A stretch of 11,715 bases of DNA from an uncultured Lachnospiraceae bacterium (GTDB lineage: Bacteria; Bacillota; Clostridia; Lachnospirales; Lachnospiraceae): assembly GCA_910585395.1 (NCBI GenBank), contig CAJUCK010000015.1:39585-51299 (forward strand), written 5' to 3'. The number at the start of each line of letters is the position of its first letter. Positions within the stretch are counted from its first letter, which is position 1. The notes under the pieces are model-generated. The model made no database searches. It was not told the origin of the DNA and worked only from the letters and a program-made list of their open reading frames with translations. This document shows, one piece after another, positions 1 through 8,900 of this stretch. A program made the position numbers and the translations under genes.

Positions 1-1976
1 GATCTTGCCGTAATTCCATAGACGACTGCATAGATGACTGCAAACACGCCTACTGTTCCCACGCTACAGACGGCAAACAGCGGCATATCCGCCATGCCAA
101 AGAGAAAAATCAGACGGTTGATCATAGGAAACGCTGCCAGCAGATGGATACATGCCGTCACCAGCGGGAGGAAAAATACTTTCAGAATCTGGCTGCGGAT
201 GGAAGAGCGCACTTCCTTTTTGCTCATTCCAACTTTCTGCATAATCTCAAATCTTGCTTTATCCTCATAACCTTCTGAAACCTGTTTATAATAGATAATC
301 AATGTGGTTGCCATCAGGAATACAAAGCCTAAGAAGATTCCCAGAAACAGAAAACCGCCGCAGAATATCATAAAGCTTTCCCTGTTTTCCGCCCTGGTCT
401 CCACCCTGACATTCATTTCCCCTTCTGTACCAGCTGTCTGCAACAGCTCAGAAATATGCCTGCCGCAGGCAATTTTCTGCTCTGGCTCCCCGCTGACATC
501 CAAAGCAGTCACATAGACAATCTGGCTGCTGCGTTCCTTGTAAACAGATTTTTCAAGTTCATATATTTCCTGCAGTACCTTCTCATCTTTTACCACCACA
601 AAATAGACATCACACATTACTTCCACCTGCATATCTGTCAAATACAGCTGTGTCAAATGTTCTTTTATTTGAAATGTCTTATCCAGAAAATGATATGCCT
701 GGTCATCTTTATCTCCATTTTGCGTATAAACCAGCACTTCATTCTCCGTTAGGTCTGTTTTTTTCCCGCCCATTCGTTGATAATCTTCTAGCGTAACCCA
801 TTCAACAACGCTCATCTCACCTTCTGGAACCGTAATTTTGTCTGCTTTTTGGATATTTAATTTCTCTCCATCCTTAAATACCGTAAAAGACAAATTTGTG
901 TAACTGGACATATTTTCTATTTCCATTCTCATATCAGCTGATGCCTGCACAATGGCTTTTTTTATACGCTCTTTTCCATTCTCTGGCAAATCATATCCTG
1001 TGACATTGATTTCTTTTGGATAACGGTTGTTCATCGAAGAGTCCACTCCCATGTACAGAGAAATCGTTCCCGACACCATTACCAGCACCATAGTGCTCAA
1101 AATACAGATGTTGCTAAGCCCCACTGCATTCTGCTTCATCCGATAGATCATACCGGAAACAGAAGTAAAATGCCGGGTTTTATAATAATAATTTTTATTT
1201 TTCCGCAGCAGTTTCAATACAGCGATGCTCCCTGCGGTAAACAGGCAGTACGTGCCCAGAATTACTAGAATAACCGCTACAAAAAACAACATCAAGGCAT
1301 CGATTGGATTTTTAACAAACAGAGCGATCGCATATCCCCCGCCCAAAGCAAATACCCCCACGGCAGCCATCAGCCAGCGGGTCTTTGGTTCTTTTTCACC
1401 ATTGGCTGCACTCTGCAGCAATTCAATTGGTTTGGCTTTCTGCACCTGAAACAAATTATAAATCAGCGTTACTCCAAAAATACACAAAAACAAAATCACT
1501 GTGTTTACAATTGCGTCTATAGAAACCTGGAAACCAAAAGGCACCTCAAGGCTGACCAGGCGCATAAGCACCATTGTCACCAGTTTATTCAGCAGCACAC
1601 CTGCTGCAATTCCCAAAGAAATGCTGACAAAAGCTACCATCACAATTTCCCAGAACATCATTTTACCAATATGACGTTTTTCCATGCCCAGAATATTGAA
1701 GAGACCAAATTCCTTCTTCCGTCTCTTCATCAGAAAACTGTTGGTATAAAATAAAAAGATTACTGCAAAAATTGCAATTACCCCGCAGCCCATTCCCAGA
1801 ATAAGCGCCAAATCGCCGCTTCCTGGCATTTTCTTGATCCCTTCATCCTGAGAGATGGCCCCTAGAATATAGTACATAGCGCTGGTACCGATTACCGCCA
1901 GCATATACGGCAGATACAGACTGCCATTTTTCTTTAAATTGCTGAAAGCAAGCCTGCCATAAAAAAATCTATTCAT
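1..1976 (-). CDS. BceB-type ABC transporter permease (FtsX family), 3' end cut by window edge
   Basis: Open from ATG at 1976 to the left edge with no stop (658 codons read by hand). The N-terminus starts MNRFFYGRLAFSNLKKN, typical of BceB-like permeases. After the second membrane segment comes the family signature KKEFGLFNILGMEKRHIGK. About ten membrane segments are expected; I see hydrophobic stretches in pairs, then a large non-membrane region at about residues 318-533, matching the extracellular domain of about 200 residues that binds peptide antibiotics in this family. After it come the segment GGFLFLGIFLGFVFLMATTL and the conserved stretch YKQVSEGYEDKARFEIMQKVGMS. The last visible residues, AVIYAVVYGITAR, lie close to the usual C-terminus, so only a few residues are missing. 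The start overlaps the ATPase stop by 8 nt (ATGAATAG), which implies translational coupling. Known role of the family: with BceA, it frees lipid II-cycle intermediates from bacitracin or lantibiotic-like peptides and signals to the BceS kinase. The actual substrate cannot be read from sequence. Confidence 0.93.
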   Translation of the reverse strand, partial: MNRFFYGRLAFSNLKKNGSLYLPYMLAVIGTSAMYYILGAISQDEGIKKMPGSGDLALILGMGCGVIAIFAVIFLFYTNSFLMKRRKKEFGLFNILGMEKRHIGKMMFWEIVMVAFVSISLGIAAGVLLNKLVTMVLMRLVSLEVPFGFQVSIDAIVNTVILFLCIFGVTLIYNLFQVQKAKPIELLQSAANGEKEPKTRWLMAAVGVFALGGGYAIALFVKNPIDALMLFFVAVILVILGTYCLFTAGSIAVLKLLRKNKNYYYKTRHFTSVSGMIYRMKQNAVGLSNICILSTMVLVMVSGTISLYMGVDSSMNNRYPKEINVTGYDLPENGKERIKKAIVQASADMRMEIENMSSYTNLSFTVFKDGEKLNIQKADKITVPEGEMSVVEWVTLEDYQRMGGKKTDLTENEVLVYTQNGDKDDQAYHFLDKTFQIKEHLTQLYLTDMQVEVMCDVYFVVVKDEKVLQEIYELEKSVYKERSSQIVYVTALDVSGEPEQKIACGRHISELLQTAGTEGEMNVRVETRAENRESFMIFCGGFLFLGIFLGFVFLMATTLIIYYKQVSEGYEDKARFEIMQKVGMSKKEVRSSIRSQILKVFFLPLVTACIHLLAAFPMINRLIFLFGMADMPLFAVCSVGTVGVFAVIYAVVYGITAR

Positions 1977-2736
1977 GTTTTCCACCACCTGTCGTAATTA
2001 CTGTAAGCGTATCAGAAATTTTCTGATACATTTCCTCATCGCTGCTGGAACCTTTATAAATCTGATGAAATACCTGGCCGTCCTTGATAAACAGCACTCT
2101 TTTGGCGCAGCTTGCCGCTTTAATGGAATGGGTTACCATCAGGATTGTCTGTCCTTCCTGATTGATGCTCTGAAACATAGCCAGAAGACTCTCCGCTGCT
2201 TTGGAATCCAGTGCGCCTGTAGGTTCGTCTGCAAGAACAATCTGAGGATTGGTAATCAATGCACGTGCCACTGCTGCACGCTGTTTCTGACCGCCAGAGA
2301 CTTCATAGGGATATTTGCCAAGGATTTCATTGATTCCCAGTTTTCCCGCAATTGTCATCAAGCGGGTGCGCATTTCATTATAACCTTTCCCAGCTAAAAC
2401 CAGAGGCAAAAATATATTATCCTGAAGGCTGAACGTATCTAACAGGTTAAAATCCTGAAAAACAAATCCCAGATTCTGACGCCGGAATGCAGACAGTTCC
2501 CGTTCTCGTATTGCCGAAAGATTCTTTCCATTTAACAGCACCTGTCCGGCAGTTGCTTTATCCAATGCTGCAAGAATATTAAGCAGTGTGGTCTTACCTG
2601 ATCCAGACTCTCCCATAATTGCAACATATTCTCCCTTTTCTACAGAAAATGTAACATCGGACAATGCCTGCACCTGGTTTCCCCCAAATCGGGTAGTATA
2701 TACTTTTTTTATTTTTTTTACTTCCAATATTGCCAT
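1969..2736 (-). CDS. BceA-type ABC transporter ATP-binding protein
   Basis: A 255-residue ATPase of normal family length. Walker A GESGSGKTT is at residues 42-50, the Q-loop glutamine in FVFQDF at 94, the signature VSGGQ at 146-150, Walker B IVLADE at 166-171 and the H-loop histidine in VTHS at 203. The sequence QNLGFVFQDFNLLDTFSLQDNI and the D-loop GALDS are typical of the MacB/LolD/BceA group. I chose ATG 2736 (MAILEV) over the upstream in-frame ATG at 2796, because AGGAGG lies 4 nt before the codon and the 20 extra residues have no family counterpart. It would form the cytoplasmic ATPase dimer that powers the downstream permease. The pair forms one transcriptional unit with an 8-nt overlap and a probable promoter at 2787-2815. 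Family identity is secure; the peptide handled is unknown. Confidence 0.95.
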   Translation of the reverse strand: MAILEVKKIKKVYTTRFGGNQVQALSDVTFSVEKGEYVAIMGESGSGKTTLLNILAALDKATAGQVLLNGKNLSAIRERELSAFRRQNLGFVFQDFNLLDTFSLQDNIFLPLVLAGKGYNEMRTRLMTIAGKLGINEILGKYPYEVSGGQKQRAAVARALITNPQIVLADEPTGALDSKAAESLLAMFQSINQEGQTILMVTHSIKAASCAKRVLFIKDGQVFHQIYKGSSSDEEMYQKISDTLTVITTGGGKHE

Positions 2737-2740
2737 GATA

Positions 2741-2746
2741 TCCTCC
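2741..2746 (-). promoter_or_regulatory. Ribosome binding site of the BceA-type ATPase
   Basis: A perfect AGGAGG on the minus strand (plus strand tcctcc) sits 4 nt upstream of ATG 2736. It decides the start against the longer frame that opens at 2796, which has no comparable site. Confidence 0.85.
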
Positions 2747-2786
2747 TTTTTCACTGGCTCTGTCTGCCGCAGGAAACCTTTTATCC

Positions 2787-2815
2787 AAAATATCATATGC
2801 AGCTCTGATTTTCAA
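2787..2815 (-). promoter_or_regulatory. Probable sigma-A promoter of the bceAB-like operon
   Basis: On the minus strand, TTGAAA (2815-2810, 5 of 6 to consensus) is followed by 17 nt and then TATTTT (2792-2787, 4 of 6). TGA stands directly before the -10, giving an extended TGn element. Transcription would start near 2780, about 44 nt before the ATPase start. The long inverted repeat at 2824-2874 lies just upstream of the -35, where an OmpR-type activator would bind. The -10 match is modest, so this is a prediction. Confidence 0.5.
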
Positions 2816-2823
2816 CAAACAGA

Positions 2824-2874
2824 CAGGGCAATTTCTGTTTCTGAAAATAGTATACCGAAACAAAAATTGCCCTG
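2824..2874 (-). repeat. 18-bp inverted repeat: terminator of the glycosidase gene and/or operator of the bceAB-like promoter
   Basis: The arms at 2824-2841 and 2857-2874 are complementary over 18 positions with one exception, separated by 15 nt. In minus-strand RNA the exception becomes a G-U pair, so the stem is fully paired; in plus-strand RNA it is a C-A mismatch. This favours a role in minus-strand transcripts. The sequence after the hairpin in that direction (tgtctgtttgttg) is U-rich but interrupted, so termination is plausible, not certain. The element also ends 9 nt before the predicted -35 of the transporter operon, which fits an operator. The TATACT inside its loop has no -35 partner. 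Confidence 0.6.
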
Positions 2875-2899
2875 CCTTAACTTTGGCTTACATTTTTAG

Positions 2900-2929
2900 G
2901 TTTTATCTTACGATTTTGTAAGATTAAAC
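2900..2929 (-). repeat. 12-bp inverted repeat downstream of the glycosidase gene
   Basis: Arms gttttatcttac (2900-2911) and gtaagattaaac (2918-2929) pair at 11 of 12 positions around a 6-nt loop. The repeat starts about 30 nt after the glycosidase stop. No T-run follows in either direction, so it is not a standard intrinsic terminator by itself. It may protect the mRNA 3' end or be a second protein-binding site upstream of the transporter promoter. Confidence 0.5.
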
Positions 2930-2959
2930 GCCCGTTTTATCTAATCAGCGTATTAAAAA

Positions 2960-5900
2960 TTATTTTACAGTCACTCTCAAAACTGCCTTTGCCTTCCCAT
3001 TGTATGTCTTAACGGTAATCACTGCCTTTCCTTTTTTCTTTGCAGTGACTTTTCCTGTCTTGCTCACCTTAACAGCTTTCTTTCCTTTCTTGTCAACTGT
3101 GTACTTAAAGGTTGCGCTTCCAAATTTCTTAGAAGAAACTTTTGCTTTAATCTGGAACGTTTTCTTCTTTCCCTTTGCTTTCAGCGTGACCTTCTTCTTA
3201 TTCAGAGAAATCTTAGTTTTCTTGGTAGGCGCTTTCTTGACCGTAATCTTAAATACTTTTACTTTACCGTCTCTTCCAATGGATTTGACAGTTGCCTTTC
3301 CAACTTTCTTCGCATAGACAATACCCTTTTTATTTACAGTGGCAGCCTTAGGATTAGAAGTTGTATACGTACAATTCCTGCCTGCTATAGAGTATTTTTC
3401 TTTTAATCCCATAGTCAGCACTTTGGTAGATACTGTTCTCAGCTTGACCAGTCCATTGATCGCAAGTTTTAATGCAGTATCTGCGGCATTTACCTGGGCC
3501 TGCGTTGCCTTAGCGTCTTTTGCAGTCTGTTCTGCCCTGCTCAATGCCGCCTTAAATGCACTGTAGCTTACTGCTGTATAATCTGATGCTTTAAGCGCTT
3601 TAGCCGCTGCAATGGTTTGATTTAAAACAGTAAAATCTGTTTTGGCTGGTTCATTTCCTAAATTATCCTTTTCTGTCAGCCCCAAAATAGCTTCCCGCAG
3701 ATCGGCAGCAGCTTTATCCACCTGTTCCTGTGTTGCCTCTTCCATATTGTTTATCTTAATGGCTTCTTCCAAAGCTTCACTGAATATATTCCAGCTCTCT
3801 TCTGTATATTTCTCCTTGTCTGTATACTGGTCTGCCTCATTGATTGCCGCTGCAAGTTCTTTCTTGTCCGCATCCCCTGGGCCTGCCTGCGTCGGCTTCT
3901 TCTCCAGTCCCTTAATCGCCGCACGCAAATCAGATAATGCCTGGTCTACCTGCGTCTGGCTTGCTTCTTCGTCGCCATTGACTCTGACTGCCTCAGCAAG
4001 AGCATCACAAAGGTTCTTCCAGCTTTCTTCTGTATATTTTTCTTCGTCTGTATAACTGTTTGCTTCGTTGATTGCCTCAGCCAGTTCTCTCTTGTCTGCA
4101 TCTCCTGGGCCTGCCTGTGTTGGTTTTTTCTCCAATCCCTTAATCGCCGCCTTCAAAGCTTCAAGGGCGTCCTTGACCTGCTGCAGTGTCGCCTGGGGAT
4201 CTTCCTTTACACGGTTGGCTTCTGCAAGCGCCTCACTGAACGTATTCCAGCTTTCTTCCGTATACTTATCCTGATCTTCCTGCTTAGGAGCTTTGCTGAT
4301 TTCTGTATCAAGTTTGTTCTTTTCCTCCTGAATCTGCCCTGGCTCTGTTGTTCCTGATTCTTTCACGATGGTAATCGTATAGTCTGCTGCCGTCTCATGA
4401 TCCTGCGCAGTTGCATTCAGGGAAATATTCGTTGTCTCTCCCGTCAATGCAAAAAGCTGCTCACTGGTATCGTCAATCAGCACATTATCTATGCGAATCA
4501 ATCCGCTGGGCGTATTCGGAGATACTCTCATATAAACAGACTCCGTATCCTGAGGAACTTTGAGGGTATAGTTCTTAGTCTCTCCTGTAAATGCCGGGGA
4601 AAGTGTTCCCTTGTCAAAACTCAGCGCAGACAAATTCGGGTTATTGCTGTACGTTGTAGTATCTGTAGTGGCAATACCGAACAAACCTCCCACAAGAGAG
4701 CTGCCATTGCCCTGGAATTTGACATTAATCACCGGGATTTTCTCTCCATTTTCATCCAGCACAAATTCTCCGGCAGAATCTTTCTTGTATTCTGGGCTGC
4801 TCCAGTATTTCGCTGGAATTTCAATTGTATCCGTATAGAAGACACTTTCTCCTGCTGCATCATTAATCGTAATGCTCTGAAGTTTCTCTCCATTGATATA
4901 AAGATCGAAACTCCTGCCTTTGTCTCCTGAATACCAGGTACATTTGAGATAATTGTGCTCTGCCTGGGGATTTATCTGCAGGTCATAACTGAACCAGCCG
5001 GTTTTCTGGGCGTCCCGGTAGAGGCGTCCGTTGAAATTGCCCACACTGGAGTTTTCATATTTCAGGTTCTTTGCTAACTCTGAATTATTCTCATCAAAGC
5101 TGGTCAAAGTTTCAATTGCCATCTCTTCTTCACGGAGTCTCTGCTTCTTCTCCAGAATACGTTTCTGGCTTGCCTCAGAACCTGCTATTTCAAAGGTCAT
5201 ATACAAACCATAGCGTTCCTTGTAGCGCATAAAATGAGGTGTATAAATCAAATCTGGAGAATCGGTATTCTTTAACTTAAACTGTACTTTTCCATCTTCG
5301 CTGTCATCAATCCGCACCAGATTTTCCTTAACATTATTTCTCCACTCCTGCACCGTCATATTCTGAACGGTAATGACAGACTGGCAGGTGGTGTCTTTCG
5401 TTCCCACACGCACCAGAATGCCGTTTGCGCTAAACGCATCCATATTGCTGGTTCCAAGCGCTGCGCTTAATGCAACTGGTCCATAACGGAACGCCATAAA
5501 ATCTTCATTGTCCTGTGTTCCATACGCTTTTACTTCCATGGGGAAAGTAAGCTCTATGGTATCTCCTGCGTTGACGTTTGAGACCACAGCATAACCACTG
5601 CTTTTCTCTGCCTGTGTAATTTCCTGTTTTGTGCCATTGACAAGAATCTCAGCTTCTCCCGCTGTCCAGTCTGGAATGCGGAATTTCAAATTGGTGCCTT
5701 CTGCCACTTCTGTCCCTTCTTTTGCCGCCACTTTCACTGTCACTTTGTCTTCATTCGGTATATGAGCTGTCTGAGTCAGCTTCAGATTCTGCTTTGCAAA
5801 AGTAAAGCTGCTGCTGAAATACATATTTACATAGACATCTGACTTTTCTGTAAAATACATGGTGTCTCCAAGTTTGGAAAAATTCTCCATTCCAGTCCCT

Positions 5901-8900
5901 GTACAGCACCAGAATTCATCGAATGGACGGTTAAACACCTTATTATATCCAGGAGCCATAGGCTGAAAATACATCGTAGTTCCTGTCTCCGGATTCTGAG
6001 AAGAAAGAATCGCATTGATATAAGTATTCTCATAATAATCCATATATTTCTTATCCTTTGTCAGCTTATACAGCTCTCTGGATAATTTCAGCATATTATA
6101 AGTATTGCAGGTTTCACAGGTCGTGGAACCGTCATAAGCTGATTTTGAAGCGTCATAATAAAGCTTATCTGCATCATGGAAATGCTCTGACTGGCTGTTT
6201 CCGCCTGTCACATACGTATGATGCTCAATGACAATATCCCAGAATTTCTCTGCCGCTGTCTTATATTTCTCCAGTTCCAGTTTTTCAGTTTCCAAGAGAG
6301 CTTCATAATAATCTTCATTGTCCATCATCACAGTATATCGTTTCAGCGCGCCAATAAACTTTGGTATCGTGGTGTTGGCATGCTTTCCGCTCAATATATC
6401 ATTTCCTGCTGCAAGTTCATTAAATAGTGAAACCTCGTCAAAAAACTGTGCTGCATCCTTATAATGTTCGTTTCCAGTGATATCATAAATCTCATACAGA
6501 GCCTCATTCATACCGCCGTATTCCGTCCGAAGCATGACGGTATTATCTGTCAGCCTGCTGCATCGTTTGTAGACATACTCGCTGAAGCCTTCTGCAATTT
6601 CCAGAGCTTCATCGGCAAGCTCTTTCTCGTCCACAAACGTATAAATGTCAATCAGCCCTGCCAGAATTTTATGCAGATTGTACCATGGAACAATCACATT
6701 TTCATCACTGTCTCCTGTTCCATCTGTCTTGTTCAAAATGCTTTCCCGGAAAGCAGATACATATCCCGCGCTTTCTGGATGTGCCGCAGCATAGGCATCC
6801 TGACAGACTTTCAATCCTTCTACTGCATCCCTGATCTGTGTAAGAAGCGCTGCTTTTGTCTGATCTTCTTTTGCACCCTTATATGCCTGAGAAAGCGCCG
6901 ACATATAATGACCGAAGGTATGCCCCCGGAAATTGGTGCCATTGCTTCTCTCCCAGCCCTGATATCCTTCTGAGACTGGAGGTTTCAGCCCGGATACCCG
7001 GTAAAACTCATACAAAAACTTCTTAGAACTTAAACTCAGCAGGTATTCATTTTCTTTCTGCGCCGCATTCAGCAGATAGTCGTCTTCCAAGACAACATTT
7101 TCAATGCCGCAGTCGAGAATTCCATCCAGATTTTTTTCTGCCATTGCTTTAACGGTCACAGTAAAGTCTTTTGTCACTGCCTCCCCGCCTGCAAATACAG
7201 CTGTTGCTGTCAATTTGACGTTTTTATCCGGCTGCCCGGATTCTGGACGGGTCACTGTACCCACTCCGTCATCAGGTGAAATCACTGTTGTATCAAATGA
7301 TTTCCAGGTAATGACAGAACCAGCCGCACCTTTCTCTGGAAGGTCTATCTTCTTGCTGGTTACAGACTGCGGAATATTCAGCGCATCCAGATCGCTCTGT
7401 GCCACTGCCTTCTTGTCAAATGTCCGTCCGCTTGTTTCTTCATAGACTTCAATTGCCTCTTCCTGTCCCAGAACTATATCATACAGGCGGTATCCATCCA
7501 GAGATGCATTCAGATACACATTATGATAATTAGGCCCGTTATATCCGATAGATTTCTCGTCTCCCTCACATGCACCAATAACTCCGGTAGCAGTTTCTGT
7601 GATTTTATATTTGATACTCGTCTTCTGAAGAATGCCGTTTCGGTACATGGCTGCTTCTTTCGTGTCACTGTCATAAGTCACGAGCACATGTGTCCACTCC
7701 CCGGTCGGGAAAAATTCATTTCTGTCGCCATCCACTTTAATAAAATATGGCTGGTCATTTGCCGGCCCCACAGATAAACCAAGCGGTTCTCTGCTGTTCG
7801 TCGTGAGATAATATCCATCACTGTTAAATGCTTTTTTGCTCCATGCAATCACTTGTTCTCCTGTTCCCATATCTGCATTTGGTTTTATCCAGAAAGCAAG
7901 CGTCAATCTGCTGGGGGAAAGCATTCCATTCGTTCCCAGGTTCAGCCAGGAGTCTGTTCCATTCAATGACACTGCTTTTCCCTTGATTCCCTCTGGATAA
8001 GCAACCGTTCCATTTGCCTTGACCAAATTCTCATACACAGAACTGTCTTTCAAATCGCCTCCGTCGAAGTTCAGATCCAGAAGCAGATTAGGATTTTCAT
8101 CCTCTGAGTATGCCTTTATTGTCACTGCAAATGTTCTGACTGCGGCTTCTCCATTTAAGTAACTTGCGCTTGCCGTCAGGGTCACAGTCTCATCTGGCTC
8201 TCCGATTCCTGGACGTTTTTTTACTTCTCCGCTGTTCGTAAGAACCTCTGGCTTTGAAGATTCCCAGGTAATCACAGAACCCTTTTCCCCTTTTAATGGA
8301 AGATTAATATCTTTAATCGTACTGTTCACCAGTGACAATACATCTAAATCACTTTGTGCCACCGCCTTTTTATCAAACTTTCTGCCGCTTTCTTCATAAA
8401 CTGCAATGATCTCTTCGATATCCAGCACTCTGTCATATAGGCGGTATTCGTCCAGGGATGCTTCCAAGAAGGAGCTGTTATAGCTTCCATTTCGTCCAAT
8501 ATATTTCGTTACGTTTTTACACGGACCAATTACTCCTGTCGCAGTTCCCTCTATTTGCTGTCCTACGCTCGTCTTCTGAGGAAGACCATTTCGGTAAACT
8601 ACAGCCTCTTTGGTATCGCTGTCATAAGTTATAAGCACATGCGTCCACTCTCCCTTAGGAAAGAATTCATTTCTGTCACCGCTGACTTTGATAAAATATG
8701 GCTGGCCTCCCCCTGGCCCTATGGACAGTCCCAAAGGTTCTCCTTCTGCCGATCTCAGATAAAATCCGTCACTGTTAAACGCATCTTTATGCCAGGCGAT
8801 AATCTGCTCGCCAGTCAAGTTATCCGCAGGATTTATCCAGAAAGAAAGCGACATTTTACTGGGACAGAGCAGATCGCTGATTCCCAGATCGATCCAGGAA

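Noticed and set aside
34..1449. Plus-strand frames opposite the permease
   Set aside because: The minus strand is open throughout with a clear BceB-family translation, so these frames are antisense shadows.
2737..2796. Longer start for the ABC ATPase (20 extra residues from ATG 2796)
   Set aside because: No ribosome binding site of comparable quality, no family counterpart for the extra residues, and it would begin close to the predicted transcription start. AGGAGG points to ATG 2736.
2849..2854. TATACT in the loop of the 18-bp inverted repeat as a -10 box
   Set aside because: No -35-like hexamer is found 16-18 nt upstream (AGGCAG, GGCAGG or AAGGCA instead); the TTGAAA-N17-TATTTT site downstream is a better candidate.
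2594..2863. 89-residue minus-strand frame overlapping the ATPase start
   Set aside because: It runs out of frame through the Walker A coding region and has no recognisable domain; a shadow of the ATPase gene.
3437..4330. CRISPR-like or satellite array suggested by regular repeats
   Set aside because: The repeats are coding FIVAR units with a 228-bp period and diverged copies, not short identical repeats with unique spacers.
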